A program made the translations under genes and the position numbers. From contig NZ_GG704781.1 in the NCBI RefSeq assembly GCF_000160535.1, positions 763,446 through 827,445 of the forward strand: a stretch of DNA of 64,000 nucleotides, written 5' to 3'. The notes beneath the pieces are model-generated. The model was not told the origin of the DNA and ran no database searches. It was given only the letters and a program-made list of their open reading frames with translations. How positions within the stretch are numbered: the first letter of the stretch is position 1; each line of letters begins with the position of its first letter. Of the stretch, positions 34,591 through 44,431 are shown piece by piece. The DNA comes from Hallella bergensis DSM 17361 (GTDB lineage Bacteria; Bacteroidota; Bacteroidia; Bacteroidales; Bacteroidaceae).

Positions 34591-35354
34591 GATAACAGGG
34601 TTTGGATAAGATGGCCAAGTTTATCGAGTTCCAGCATGTTGGCCGCATCCGACTTCCCCTCGTCGGGATTGGGATGAACCTCAAAGAAATAGCCCGTTGC
34701 CCCAAAAGCCCGCGCTGCCAAGGCCATGGACGGAACAAACTTTCGGTCGCCGACGGTCTTGCCATCTCCGGCCGATGGTCGCTGCACGCTGTGGGTGCAG
34801 TCCATGATGACCGTGGGCACGATTTCCTTCATATCAGCAATATTCCGAAAGTCTACCACTAAGTTGTTGTAACCAAAACAGTTTCCACGCTCGGTGAGCC
34901 ACACTTCATTGGCACCGCTTTCCATGGCTTTCTGAACAGGATAAACCATGTCAGCGCCCGAGAGAAACTGTGCTTTCTTGATATTGACCACACGCCCCGT
35001 CCTGGCAGCCGCCACCAAGAGGTCGGTCTGGCGACAAAGAAATGCCGGTATCTGCAGCACATCGCACACCTCGCCCACGGGAGCGGCCTGCCACGATTCA
35101 TGAATGTCGGTGGTTATGCGAAGACCATATTTCCGTTTCACATCGGCCAACATCTGCAGGCCTTTGTCGATGCCCGGGCCCCTGAAAGAGCCGATAGATG
35201 TGCGGTTGGCCTTGTCAAAAGAGGCCTTGAAAATAATATTAATGCCCAGACGCTCGTTGATGTCGACCAGTTGTCGGGCAACCGTATCGAGCAACTCGGC
35301 TGACTCGATGACGCATGGACCGGCAATAAATATGGGGGATGTGTTGTTGTTCAT
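34587..35354 (-). CDS. kdsA: 3-deoxy-8-phosphooctulonate synthase (Kdo-8-P synthase)
   Basis: A 255-residue class I aldolase-like synthase condensing phosphoenolpyruvate with arabinose-5-phosphate. Conserved segments are FIAGPCVIES (about 8-17), FKASFDKANRTS, RGPGIDKGL and TDIHE. The start is set at the ATG at 35354; a frame-extended ATG at 35387 falls inside the -7 box at 35385-35392 and would not be transcribed. It is a little shorter than the E. coli enzyme (284), as is common. It is first in the kdsA-kdsD-PLD operon. Confidence 0.94.
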   Translation of the reverse strand: MNNNTSPIFIAGPCVIESAELLDTVARQLVDINERLGINIIFKASFDKANRTSIGSFRGPGIDKGLQMLADVKRKYGLRITTDIHESWQAAPVGEVCDVLQIPAFLCRQTDLLVAAARTGRVVNIKKAQFLSGADMVYPVQKAMESGANEVWLTERGNCFGYNNLVVDFRNIADMKEIVPTVIMDCTHSVQRPSAGDGKTVGDRKFVPSMALAARAFGATGYFFEVHPNPDEGKSDAANMLELDKLGHLIQTLLS

Positions 35355-35384
35355 ATACAGCCTGATTTCATAGATACCTATATG

Positions 35385-35392
35385 CAAAGGTA
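35385..35392 (-). promoter_or_regulatory. -7 box for kdsA operon
   Basis: On the minus strand TACCTTTG (followed by CATATAGG) lies about 30 bases before the ATG at 35354. No clear -33 element is seen. Confidence 0.5.
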
Positions 35393-35399
35393 TAAAAAC

Positions 35400-36078
35400 T
35401 TTGTCTGATATTTCCTTTCGTTTATGAAAAGTAACGGAGATTACATCTTTTTTGGATTCGCAGTCTCATGTACTCGACATGGAACCCTTATTCTGAAGGC
35501 GAGTCACAACCTCACCATGCCATCTTTGCCTACACGTCCCCAAGCAGTTCGGATCGCTCCTGTCGACGTGTAAGAAAAACGCACTGTATGTGATGAAAAT
35601 ATCCGACAAAACCTATTCAAATTTGAGTCTATTTGTCAACGTGAGGAAATTTGTACGAAATACGTCAAAATTCCGACTATTTCATAACAGTCTGCCAATC
35701 AGCCTGATAGGCAAACAAAGACTCAAAGCGGTTTCCCCCGATAAAAGAACATCATGCCCTTAAGCTCTAACGGCATTGCGGTTAAGCTTTGATCGTCAGA
35801 CAACGAAGCCTTCCCCGCGGTGCGAAGTGGGCTTATTCGCCGTGCGATGACGGTCTAACGGCAAACGGTTTGGAATATTGTCCGTCCTTCTTCGAGACCC
35901 TCACACCGGAAACATGGCGCATTTTTCTCTAAACAAAGAAATCTCAAAAGTTAAAATTTGGTCATCAATTTTGACAATCTTCCATTTGCCTTGCACAACG
36001 ATCCGCTTCATATCAGATGCATTATGCATTGTCCCTGATTGTGCAAATCGAACAATCAAATGATATAGTAGAGTCCTT
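35400..36078. other. Gene-free spacer with repeat-like segment
   Basis: About 680 bases without a credible gene. An 8-bp inverted repeat TACACGTC/GACGTGTA lies at 35531-35572. At 35761-35940 there are motifs like the dispersed repeat (GCGGTTAAGCTTTGATCG at 35778-35795; TTCGAGAC followed by GGCGCATTTTTCTC), but in a different order from the two clear copies. Nothing else was recognised. Confidence 0.5.
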
Positions 36079-36777
36079 TTAATGTAAATAAAAATCACAT
36101 GTTAGATTCTCGCACCAAGAACTCCGCCTACCATCGCTATCTATCAGACACACCTCTTCCATTTCGGGTGGGGAAAAACGTTGCTTGGCAAACGACAGCA
36201 GACAGCGCTCAATCGGCTTGTCCGGCATGGTTCTGACCCATACCCTGCGACAAAGCATCATGCCCATGAGATAGGCTTCGGCCGATATTTCTTCCACTCC
36301 GTCTGCCGGCAACACCAAGCTCACCTCGCCCGACGGCCGGAGCCATTGCTTGGAAAACCTGAAAAAATCCTTGAAGAATGTCACGTCGGAGTGACGTGCT
36401 GTCGCACGCGATTCGTCATTATTTTTCATTCCGCTGAGGAAGTAAGGAGGATTGCTCACAATAGCATCGTATGGGGCATCGGGCACAAAATCCTGAAACG
36501 CCGATACATAGACCCTGACACGGTCGGCAAAAGGCGATGCGGCCATATTCTCCTGACACTGTTCCGCCGCCTCGGCATCTATCTCCAAACCCTCCACCGT
36601 GGCACTGGGAAAACGTTGGGCAAGCATCAGCGACACGAGTCCTGTGCCGGCCCCGATGTCGAGCAATCGGCGCCCTCCACGAGCCCACGCCCCGATGAGC
36701 ACTCCGTCGGTGCCCACTTTCATGGCGCAACGGTCATGGCGCACGCTAAACTGTTTGAACGTAAATCCGTTTGGCAT
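36079..36777 (-). CDS. tRNA1(Val) (adenine(37)-N6)-methyltransferase family
   Basis: A 232-residue SAM-dependent N6-adenine methyltransferase of the TrmN6/YfiC family, which modifies A37 of tRNA-Val. The N-terminus FKQFSVRHDRCAMKVGTDGVLIGAW is characteristic. SAM motif I LLDIGAGTGLVSLMLAQ is near 38-54, and the catalytic SNPPYF is near 108-113. The length is typical. It is a lone gene divergent from the ECF sigma gene. Confidence 0.9.
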   Translation of the reverse strand: MPNGFTFKQFSVRHDRCAMKVGTDGVLIGAWARGGRRLLDIGAGTGLVSLMLAQRFPSATVEGLEIDAEAAEQCQENMAASPFADRVRVYVSAFQDFVPDAPYDAIVSNPPYFLSGMKNNDESRATARHSDVTFFKDFFRFSKQWLRPSGEVSLVLPADGVEEISAEAYLMGMMLCRRVWVRTMPDKPIERCLLSFAKQRFSPPEMEEVCLIDSDGRRSSWCENLTCDFYLH

Positions 36778-36906
36778 CTATTTTGCTTACATAAGGGTTG
36801 AGAAGTGTCTTTTCATAGAATTAAACGGCAATAAGTTCAACTTATTTTATCCATACGTCCGCAGATTTTCTCTTCCAAGAAAAAATAACAAGAAAATAAA
36901 AAAGTT

Positions 36907-36940
36907 GTATCCGCTTAAATCTTTTTCATCGTTTTCGGGT
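36907..36940 (+). promoter_or_regulatory. Possible autoregulated ECF promoter
   Basis: GTATCC (36907-36912) lies 17 bases before CGTTTTC (36930-36936), an arrangement like many ECF-sigma promoters and unlike the TAnnTTTG boxes elsewhere in the window. Self-regulation is inference. Confidence 0.35.
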
Positions 36941-36977
36941 CTTTATAGTAGATGCATCTTTAAAAACAACCACAATA

Positions 36978-37511
36978 ATGAAGAAAACAAATGACATCAC
37001 TCAAGATGAACTCGCAAATACGTTCAAGGCCGAAAGGTCGCGTTTGCTGAAGTACGCTTGCTACAGACTCGGCAACGAGGACGATGCGAAGGATGTGCTG
37101 CAAGATACTTTTCTGAAGTTATACACACGAATTACTGGTGCTGATGACCTGCAGATAAACGACTTACGCAGCTATCTCTTCCGTACGTTGACTAACGTCT
37201 GTGCCAAATGGCAAACTGGCATTAATCGAATCAAGACCATTCCATTAGATATGAAGACAGATGTGGCCGAGGCTTCCGATCCGGGAAACGAGTCCGACTA
37301 TAAACGTATCGTCGGCTTACTGACGGAAATTCCGGACGAACAGGCCGAGGTTATCCGGCTCCGAATCTATGGCGACAACAGCTTTGCAGAGGTTGCAGAA
37401 ATCCTCTCTCTACCGCTCTCGACGGTAAAATCCCGCTTTCTCTATGGACTGGAGAAGCTTCGCAAGAACATGAAAAAACAATCGACAACAATTAAATCAA
37501 CAAGATTATGA
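36978..37511 (+). CDS. ECF-type RNA polymerase sigma factor
   Basis: A 177-residue sigma-70 family protein with region 2 (about 15-85: SRLLKYACYRLGNEDDAKDVLQDTFLKLY) and region 4 (about 118-170: IPDEQAEVIRLRIYGDNSFAEVAEILSLPLSTVKSRF). No region 1 or 3 is present, as in ECF sigmas. Its stop overlaps the ATG of the anti-sigma gene (ATGA), so the two are made together. The target regulon is not visible; no TonB-dependent receptor or SusCD pair is next to it. Confidence 0.92.
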   Translation: MKKTNDITQDELANTFKAERSRLLKYACYRLGNEDDAKDVLQDTFLKLYTRITGADDLQINDLRSYLFRTLTNVCAKWQTGINRIKTIPLDMKTDVAEASDPGNESDYKRIVGLLTEIPDEQAEVIRLRIYGDNSFAEVAEILSLPLSTVKSRFLYGLEKLRKNMKKQSTTIKSTRL

Positions 37512-38776
37512 ATTGCAATGAATTCAAGGAAAAGGTGGCAGACCTTTTCGACAAGAATATAGACATTGATACGCAGCAAGAATGCAACAAACACATGGGC
37601 AATTGCCCTGAATGCAAGGCCTACTATGATGAACTGCAAGAAGCCTTCAATACGCTCCAGCCCCAAAAAGTTGCCAATACTACTAAGGCTAAAAAAACTC
37701 ATCGTCTTTGGCGCTATGCAGCCGCAGCAGCCATCTTCCTTTTCGGCTTCTTCATCGGTTTGAGCCATCTGTTCTCCACGCCCGCCGTGGCTGAGGACGC
37801 CAGAATCACCTTCCTGCAACAAGGCATCCAAAGCGTGCAGAACGTGGGCAGCTTCCAAATGGAGGTTTACGCTCGCACTACGCCGCAAGAAAATTTCGCT
37901 TACTTTGACCCTACAATGCCTTTCGTGAAAACGGATATTCAACTACTAAGACAAAACGACTCCCTTTTCTACCGCGTGGAAAAAAAGGACGGGCGGGCCG
38001 TCGTATTGAACGGGACCACTCAATTCCTGTGGGTTCCCGGAAAACTCTACCTCAAAGGAAACCGAGAAACTAACTTTCTGGAGCGTTTTGCCAACCTGAT
38101 GTTCCCCGAACGGCTGTTGACCTTGCAGAAATCGGCTGTCGCACTGTCGAAAGAGAACAAGGTGACAAAGACAGAGACCGATACGACCGTTGTTTTGACC
38201 GTTGAGGGTACAGAGAAATACAGTGACCTGAAACAGCTCTTTGAAACAGGAGAGATGGACGACTGCCACGTCATCGTCGAGAACATCTTCACCAAGAACG
38301 ACGGCTTGCTACGCTTCGTGAAACTATGGATCATCAAGGACGGGCGGAAGACCCTGCTGCTCCACATCGACAACATTCGTTACAACATAATACTCAGTAA
38401 GCGAGACATTACCCTTTTGCCAGCCGCCAAATGGACAAACGTGACTGAGCAGCACCCTACGTCCGACAATCGACTCAAACTACTACAAAACGAGACGGCC
38501 GAACAAGCAGCCGAGCGCATCCTGAATGCCCTCATCAATGACAACGAAAGTCAGGCCAATGAAGCTCTCATCTACTACAAGACCGATTTCGAAAATCTGT
38601 CAACAGCAATGAGGGGCTGCAAAGCCACAGATTTTCAAATCCGCGAGGAGCCTTCATATGCTGGCGTCCACGTCTTCTACACACTGACCACCACCGACGG
38701 CAAACAGATAAAACGTCACATTGCCCTTCGTAATGACAATGAACAGCATATTTGGATTGTGGACGGAGGATTGTAA
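37508..38776 (+). CDS. Membrane anti-sigma factor with zinc-finger N-terminus and large extracytoplasmic domain
   Basis: A 422-residue protein. The cytosolic N-terminus has the zf-HC2 (ZAS) pattern CNKHMGNCPECKAYYDEL (His x3 Cys x2 Cys, about residues 30-37), which binds the sigma. One membrane helix (about 70-90) follows, then about 330 extracytoplasmic residues. The first part (105-300) consists of alternating strands and looks LolA/RseB-like. The end (about 335-422; VFYTLTTTDGKQIKRHIALRN) looks like an NTF2/DUF4878-type domain. These fold guesses are inference. The large sensor domain implies direct sensing of an envelope signal, unlike FecR-type partners. Confidence 0.85.
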   Translation: MNCNEFKEKVADLFDKNIDIDTQQECNKHMGNCPECKAYYDELQEAFNTLQPQKVANTTKAKKTHRLWRYAAAAAIFLFGFFIGLSHLFSTPAVAEDARITFLQQGIQSVQNVGSFQMEVYARTTPQENFAYFDPTMPFVKTDIQLLRQNDSLFYRVEKKDGRAVVLNGTTQFLWVPGKLYLKGNRETNFLERFANLMFPERLLTLQKSAVALSKENKVTKTETDTTVVLTVEGTEKYSDLKQLFETGEMDDCHVIVENIFTKNDGLLRFVKLWIIKDGRKTLLLHIDNIRYNIILSKRDITLLPAAKWTNVTEQHPTSDNRLKLLQNETAEQAAERILNALINDNESQANEALIYYKTDFENLSTAMRGCKATDFQIREEPSYAGVHVFYTLTTTDGKQIKRHIALRNDNEQHIWIVDGGL

Positions 38777-38808
38777 ACAACTTATACATACGACAATCTA
38801 TGGTATGA

Positions 38809-38850
38809 CCTTCCCGACTGCCCCGTCACAACAGGCGGCGGGAAGGTTTT
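38809..38850 (+). terminator. Terminator after the sigma/anti-sigma operon
   Basis: CCTTCCCG (38809-38816) pairs with CGGGAAGG (38839-38846), then TTTTCTC. It lies 33 bases after the anti-sigma stop. Confidence 0.65.
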
Positions 38851-38927
38851 CTCGCGACTCGTGGGAGTATCTGCAAATTAGAGCCTGTGGACTGTTCAAC
38901 AGGCTGGGACAGATGATAAGTGATCAA

Positions 38928-39199
38928 CAGTGTCCTAAATGTTTTTTAGATAACTCAAGAAACACACATTAAACCATAAGACTTGACGTATGTCACTCTA
39001 ATCGCAAATAGCGTACACCCCCTACTTCTCATCTTTTTTATCGGCGGCAACGTAAATGACTTTTGATTGGATTACCTGAACGAAAATTGTTATCTTTGCC
39101 GTGAAGGAAAGTTTGGCTCTGAACAAATATTAAGGTACGGTTTTTTGCCTTAATGAAAAACTTCTTTCTTCACTTTTTTAAAAATTATTTAGGACACTA
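38928..39199. mobile_element. MITE-like element or deleted IS remnant
   Basis: Terminal inverted repeats of 21 bases (left 38928-38948, CAGTGTCCTAAAT then GTTTTTTA; right 39179-39199) match at 18 of 21 positions and enclose 272 bases with no transposase gene. A promoter (TTGG 39067-39070, TATCTTTG 39091-39098), a small hairpin (TTAAGG...CCTTAA near 39130-39153) and a 17-codon open frame (from 39153) lie inside, all facing the right end. No clear target duplication is seen. The family is not identified. Confidence 0.6.
39067..39098 (+). promoter_or_regulatory. Outward promoter inside the MITE-like element
   Basis: TTGG (39067-39070), 20 bases, then TATCTTTG (39091-39098). It reads through the right terminal repeat towards lon. 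Confidence 0.5.
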
Positions 39200-39286
39200 T
39201 TGGTAAGAGACACATGATTTAGTGTTCATACGACCCGCGTACAACATTTTATGGTTGGCAGTTACGGGTTTATGCGATATTATTTG

Positions 39287-39295
39287 TACCTTTGC
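39287..39295 (+). promoter_or_regulatory. -7 box for lon
   Basis: TACCTTTGC matches TAnnTTTG with a leader of about 60 bases to the ATG at 39361. No good -33 box is seen. Confidence 0.55.
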
Positions 39296-39360
39296 ACTTT
39301 AATATAAAGTAGAACGCATACAAAGTTGACTATACTTTCAAAAACGTTCAGGACATAACA

Positions 39361-41844
39361 ATGAGTAAAAAACAAAACACTTCAATTCAGATGTTTGCTG
39401 ATTTCGATGGCGATATAACCGACTTGCTGAAAACCCCGGCACCCGATGAGGTTCCCGTGCTTACCACGCGCAACATGGTGCTTTTTCCGGGCGTACTGGT
39501 TCCCATCCTTATAGGACGCAAGGCGAGTTTGAACCTAGCCAAGAAACTAAGCAAGAACCCAAACGACAACATCTGTGGTATATTCTGTCAGAAAAATGCT
39601 GACGTAGACGTGCCCGAGGGCAAGGACTTGCATGAATATGGCGTGTACGCACGATTAGTGCGGATTATAGAAATGTCGTCGAACAACAATGTGACGGCCA
39701 TCTTCCAGGCCATGGGCAAATGCAAGTTGGAGAAAATTACAGGTGTCAGGCCTTATTACAAGGGCATCGTCAAGTCAATGCCGGAAGAGTTTCCAGCAGA
39801 CAACGACCAGGAATACAACACCCTGGTGGACGACCTGAGACTCACAACCGAGGAACTTATCAAGAGCAGCGACGAAATTCCCGATGACATTCTGCTGACG
39901 CTCAAGAACCTTACCAACGACATCATGTTCACCAATTTTGTGTGCACCAACCTGCCACTTTCGGTGAAAGACAAGATGAGACTGCTGAAGTATGACAATC
40001 TGAAAAGTCGGATTATTGAGCTTCTGAAAATAGAAAACCGGGAGATACAGCTCCAGCAACTCAAAAACGAGATTCACCAGAAAACACGTGAAGACCTTGA
40101 TGAGCAGCAAAAGGAGTATTTCCTGCAGCAACAAATGAAGAATATCAAGGAGGAGCTCGGTGGCACCGAAGCTTCGCCCGAAAAGCGTGAGTTGCAGGAG
40201 AAGGCCAAGGGCATGAAATGGCCAGAGGAGGTGGACAAGACGTTTCGCAAGGAACTGGACAAGCTTGACATGTTCAATCCGCAGAGTCCGGAATACAGCG
40301 TGCAGTTGAACTACCTGCAACAGATGGTGGCTCTGCCTTGGGGCATATTTACCAAGGACAATCTCGACCTCAAACGCGCACAGAAAAAACTTGACCAAGA
40401 CCACTACGGCATGGAGAAAGTAAAGGAGCGCATCTTGGAATACTTGGCCGTGCTGCAGCTGCGTGGCGACCTGAAGTCGCCCATCATCTGTCTATATGGC
40501 CCTCCGGGAGTGGGTAAGACATCGCTCGGCAAAAGCATTGCCGCAGCCATGAAACGCAAATATGTGCGCATGTCGCTGGGCGGACTGCATGACGAAAGCG
40601 AAATCCGCGGGCACCGCCGAACCTATGTGGGTGCCATGCCGGGACGGATCATTAAGAACATTCAGAAAGCCGGCTCGTCAAATCCCGTGTTTATTCTTGA
40701 CGAGATAGACAAGGTGACGCAGAACACCATTAACGGCGACCCGTCGTCGGCACTGCTCGAAGTGCTCGACCCAGAGCAGAACCATGCGTTCCACGACAAC
40801 TTCCTCGACGTGGACTTCGACCTTTCGAAGACGCTCTTCATCGCCACGGCCAACGACCTGAACACCATTCCGCGCCCACTACTCGACCGTATGGAAATCA
40901 TCGAGGTGTCGGGATATATCACCGAGGAAAAGATTGAGATAGCCCGCCGTCACCTCATTCCGCGCGAATTGGAGAACACGGGACTCGACAAAAATGACCC
41001 CAAGATAAGATTCAACAAGTCGGCACTCGAAAAAATCATCGAGCAATACACCCGGGAGAGTGGTGTGCGGCAATTGGAGAAACAAATCAACAAGGCATTG
41101 AGAAAAATGGCTTTCCGCAAAGCGATGGACGGCACACTCGTCACCACGAGCATCACCCCGTCCGAGATAGAAGGCCTGCTGGGTAAGCCACCATTCTATC
41201 GTGACATCTACCAAGGCAATGATTACGCCGGCGTGGTGACGGGATTGGCATGGACGAGTGTGGGTGGTGAGATTCTCTTTATCGAGACATCGCTCTCCAA
41301 AGGCAAGGCCGGCAAGCTCACACTGACGGGTAATCTGGGTGACGTGATGAAGGAAAGTGCCATTATTGCCCTGCAATATGTCAAGGCGCACGGCGAGTAT
41401 CTGAACGTGGACTCGCGCATCTTCGACAATTGGAACATACACATTCACGTGCCCGAAGGAGCCACGCCGAAGGACGGTCCGTCGGCGGGCATCACCATTG
41501 CCACGTCGATTGCATCGGCCATTACACAGCGGAAGGTGCGGAAGAACACGGCTATGACGGGAGAGATAACACTTCGGGGCAAAGTGCTTCCGGTGGGTGG
41601 TATCAAGGAGAAAATTCTCGCCGCCAAACGGGCAGGCATCACCGATATCATGATGTGTAAGGACAACCGCAAGGATATCGAGGAGATTCCCGAGAAATAC
41701 CGCAAGGGTGTGGAGTTCCATTATGTGGAAAACGTGCAGGACGTGTGGGACTTTGCCCTCACCGATGAGCTGGTGGATCACCCCATGGACTTGACCATTC
41801 ATGAGACGGCACTTCATAAAGACGATGCCGAAAAGAAGAATTAA
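39361..41844 (+). CDS. lon: ATP-dependent protease Lon
   Basis: An 827-residue cytosolic AAA+ protease. The N-terminal substrate-binding LON domain (about 30-240) is followed by a coiled region, the ATPase with Walker A GPPGVGKT (380-387) and ILDEIDK, and the protease domain with catalytic Ser708 (DGPSAG) and Lys751 (GGIKEKI), spaced exactly as in E. coli Lon (43 residues). It degrades misfolded and regulatory proteins. The C-terminus is slightly extended and charged. tgt follows 20 bases later, so they may be co-transcribed. Confidence 0.97.
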   Translation: MSKKQNTSIQMFADFDGDITDLLKTPAPDEVPVLTTRNMVLFPGVLVPILIGRKASLNLAKKLSKNPNDNICGIFCQKNADVDVPEGKDLHEYGVYARLVRIIEMSSNNNVTAIFQAMGKCKLEKITGVRPYYKGIVKSMPEEFPADNDQEYNTLVDDLRLTTEELIKSSDEIPDDILLTLKNLTNDIMFTNFVCTNLPLSVKDKMRLLKYDNLKSRIIELLKIENREIQLQQLKNEIHQKTREDLDEQQKEYFLQQQMKNIKEELGGTEASPEKRELQEKAKGMKWPEEVDKTFRKELDKLDMFNPQSPEYSVQLNYLQQMVALPWGIFTKDNLDLKRAQKKLDQDHYGMEKVKERILEYLAVLQLRGDLKSPIICLYGPPGVGKTSLGKSIAAAMKRKYVRMSLGGLHDESEIRGHRRTYVGAMPGRIIKNIQKAGSSNPVFILDEIDKVTQNTINGDPSSALLEVLDPEQNHAFHDNFLDVDFDLSKTLFIATANDLNTIPRPLLDRMEIIEVSGYITEEKIEIARRHLIPRELENTGLDKNDPKIRFNKSALEKIIEQYTRESGVRQLEKQINKALRKMAFRKAMDGTLVTTSITPSEIEGLLGKPPFYRDIYQGNDYAGVVTGLAWTSVGGEILFIETSLSKGKAGKLTLTGNLGDVMKESAIIALQYVKAHGEYLNVDSRIFDNWNIHIHVPEGATPKDGPSAGITIATSIASAITQRKVRKNTAMTGEITLRGKVLPVGGIKEKILAAKRAGITDIMMCKDNRKDIEEIPEKYRKGVEFHYVENVQDVWDFALTDELVDHPMDLTIHETALHKDDAEKKN

Positions 41845-41863
41845 GAAGACGCGAGGATTACCG

Positions 41864-42991
41864 ATGACATTCGAATTGCAACATACCGACCCCTGCAGCA
41901 ATGCCCGTACCGGTCTGATTATGACCGATCACGGGCCGATCAAAACCCCAATTTTCATGCCCGTAGGAACCTGCGCCAGCGTGAAAGGGGTGCATTTTGA
42001 GGAGCTTCGACATCAGGTCAATGCGCAAATCATACTGGGTAACACTTATCATTTGTATTTGCGGCCGGGTCTCGATATTCTTGAGAAGGCGGGAGGACTG
42101 CACGGTTTCAACGGCTGGGAGCGCCCCATCCTGACCGACAGCGGCGGCTTCCAAGTATTCTCACTGACGGGAATCCGCAAGCTCAGGGAGGAAGGGTGCG
42201 AGTTTCGTTCGCATATCGACGGCTCAAAACATTTTTTCACACCTGAAAACGTGATGGACACCCAGCGCGTCATCGGTGCAGACATCATGATGGCATTCGA
42301 TGAATGTCCGCCGGGACAGAGCGATTACAGCTACGCCAAGAACTCCCTGGCGCTCACCGAGCGGTGGCTCAACCGATGCATCAAGCGCTTCAACGAGACC
42401 GAACCGCGCTACGGCTATCAACAATCTCTGTTTCCCATCGTGCAGGGCTGTACCTATAAAGACCTGCGACAGGAAGCTGCGAAGTTCGTAGCAGACAAGG
42501 GAGCCGACGGCAATGCCATCGGCGGACTGGCCGTAGGCGAGCCGACGGAAGTGATGTATGAGATGATTGAGGTGGTGAACGACATCCTGCCCAAGGACAA
42601 GCCGCGCTATCTCATGGGCGTAGGAACACCGCAAAATATCCTCGAAGCTATCGAACGCGGCGTGGATATGTTCGACTGCGTGATGCCAACCCGCAACGGA
42701 CGCAACGCGATGCTGTTCACTTACAACGGCACTATGAATATGCGCAACAAGAAATGGGAAGCCGATTTCTCGCCCATTGATGCCGAAGGATGCTACATCG
42801 ATCGCATCCACACCAAAGCTTATCTGCACCATCTGTTTAAGGCCGGGGAACTGTTAGCCATGCAAATAGCCAGCATCCACAACCTTGCCTTCTATCTACG
42901 CTTGGTCACTGATGCCCGCCAACACATCGAACAGGGTGACTTCGTGCAGTGGAAACGATCCATCATCGATCAGTTAGGACAACGCATCTAA
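41864..42991 (+). CDS. tgt: tRNA-guanine transglycosylase (queuosine)
   Basis: A 375-residue enzyme exchanging G34 for preQ1 in queuosine tRNAs. LTDSGGFQVFSL holds the Asp-Ser-Gly-Gly substrate loop, and FDCVMPTRNGRN the catalytic Asp. The start is set at 41864; a frame extension to 41801 would overlap lon by 44 bases. The C-terminal zinc site, normally CxCxxC plus His, here reads EGCYID near 308-313: by alignment only the middle Cys (310) is kept, with Glu and Asp at the other positions. Fold and remaining residues are normal. Confidence 0.94.
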   Translation: MTFELQHTDPCSNARTGLIMTDHGPIKTPIFMPVGTCASVKGVHFEELRHQVNAQIILGNTYHLYLRPGLDILEKAGGLHGFNGWERPILTDSGGFQVFSLTGIRKLREEGCEFRSHIDGSKHFFTPENVMDTQRVIGADIMMAFDECPPGQSDYSYAKNSLALTERWLNRCIKRFNETEPRYGYQQSLFPIVQGCTYKDLRQEAAKFVADKGADGNAIGGLAVGEPTEVMYEMIEVVNDILPKDKPRYLMGVGTPQNILEAIERGVDMFDCVMPTRNGRNAMLFTYNGTMNMRNKKWEADFSPIDAEGCYIDRIHTKAYLHHLFKAGELLAMQIASIHNLAFYLRLVTDARQHIEQGDFVQWKRSIIDQLGQRI

Positions 42992-43023
42992 TGCCGATGA
43001 ACTTTATCTCCGAATGATTCGCA

Positions 43024-44298
43024 ATGAGTAACTACAGCAAAATCCGCAGGAACATCAGGCAATATAGGATGAGACGATGGCTCAGCAGGCATCTGGCATG
43101 GTTCAGTAATATGCTGAAGTGGACAGCTCGGCACACCCAAGGCCTGCAGAAAGTGTTGAGATGGATTGGTAGAAAACTGGCTTTCCTCAAGATTTTCAAC
43201 CCTTTCCGATACATCAAACGCATTGATTGGTACATCATCAAGAAGTTTATCGGCACATACATCTTCTCGATTCTGCTCATCATCTCGATTTCGATCGTGT
43301 TTGACGTAAACGAGAACCTGGCAAAGTTCTCACAATATCATGCTCCGTTGGAGGCTATTGTGTTTGACTATTATGCCAACTTCGTACCTTATTTCGCCAA
43401 CCTATTCAGTGCGTTGTTTGTGTTTATCTCGGTGATTTTCTTCACCTCGAAACTGGCAGGGAACTCCGAAATCATTGCCATGCTGGCCACCGGAATGTCC
43501 TTCAAACGGCTTCTGCGACCCTACATGATAACGTGTGTGCTACTCGCCGGACTCTCCTATTACCTCTCAGCCTATGTCATTCCGCATGGAACAGTGATTC
43601 GGCAGAACTTCGAAACCATGTACAAGAACAAGCACAAGAACACATCGGCAGAGAATGTTCAGCTGCAAGTGGGGCGCGGAGTTATTGCCTACATCCAGCA
43701 CTACGACAACACGATGAAGAAAGGGTACGGTTTCTGCCTCGACAAATTTGAAAACAAGAAGCTCGTTTCGCACCTCACGGCGATGGAAGTGCAATACGAT
43801 ACCATCTCCGATTCAAAGTATCATTGGAAGCTGACCAACTGGAAAATACGCCGACTCAAGGGTCTCCGCGAGCATATCACCAGTGGGGCGGAAAAAGATT
43901 CGGTCATCATGATGGAACCTACCGACCTTGTTTATTCCAAGGGGCAGCAGGAAACGTTCACCTCGCCAGAGCTTAAGGACTATATCTCCAAGCAGATAGA
44001 CCGGGGGTCGGGCAACGTGGTGCAGTATCAAGTGGAGTATCACAAACGCATCGCATCATCTTTTGCATCGTTCATTCTCACCATCATCGGCGCATCACTG
44101 TCCTCCCGCAAGCGCAAGGGTGGAATGGGTATGTATCTTGGTATCGGCTTGGCCCTGAGTTTTACATACATCATGATGCAAACCGTGTCGGCCACATTTG
44201 CCATCAACGCCTACTTCCCACCGATGCTGGCAGCATGGATTCCGAACATCGTGTTTGCTGTTATCGCCTTTGTCTGCTACAGACACGCACCAAGCTAA
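43024..44298 (+). CDS. LptF/LptG-family permease (YjgP/YjgQ)
   Basis: A 424-residue inner-membrane protein of the LPS export ABC transporter (LptB2FG), which moves LPS from the inner membrane onto the Lpt bridge. A basic N-terminus of about 60 residues precedes the first helix (KKFIGTYIFSILLIISISIVF is the region around 73-93). Further helices lie at about 120-140, 155-180 and near the C-terminus (330-420), with the periplasmic beta-jellyroll between. The basic extension is longer than usual. It follows tgt by 32 bases. Which of LptF or LptG it is cannot be told from this window. Confidence 0.88.
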   Translation: MSNYSKIRRNIRQYRMRRWLSRHLAWFSNMLKWTARHTQGLQKVLRWIGRKLAFLKIFNPFRYIKRIDWYIIKKFIGTYIFSILLIISISIVFDVNENLAKFSQYHAPLEAIVFDYYANFVPYFANLFSALFVFISVIFFTSKLAGNSEIIAMLATGMSFKRLLRPYMITCVLLAGLSYYLSAYVIPHGTVIRQNFETMYKNKHKNTSAENVQLQVGRGVIAYIQHYDNTMKKGYGFCLDKFENKKLVSHLTAMEVQYDTISDSKYHWKLTNWKIRRLKGLREHITSGAEKDSVIMMEPTDLVYSKGQQETFTSPELKDYISKQIDRGSGNVVQYQVEYHKRIASSFASFILTIIGASLSSRKRKGGMGMYLGIGLALSFTYIMMQTVSATFAINAYFPPMLAAWIPNIVFAVIAFVCYRHAPS

Positions 44299-44431
44299 AG
44301 AGGCTCCCCCATCCCGATATGACAGGAAGGGGATTGTCAAATGGACAAGAACCATTAACGAAGCATTCATTCTCTGACAAACGAAAAAGCAGACCCCTTG
44401 TGTCAGGGAGTATTAAAAAATTGAAGAAATT

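Larger units (their letters stand above)
38777..39360. other. Spacer between anti-sigma and lon
   Basis: It holds the operon terminator (38809-38850), the MITE-like element (38928-39199) and the lon -7 box (39287-39295). No other gene is seen. Confidence 0.6.
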
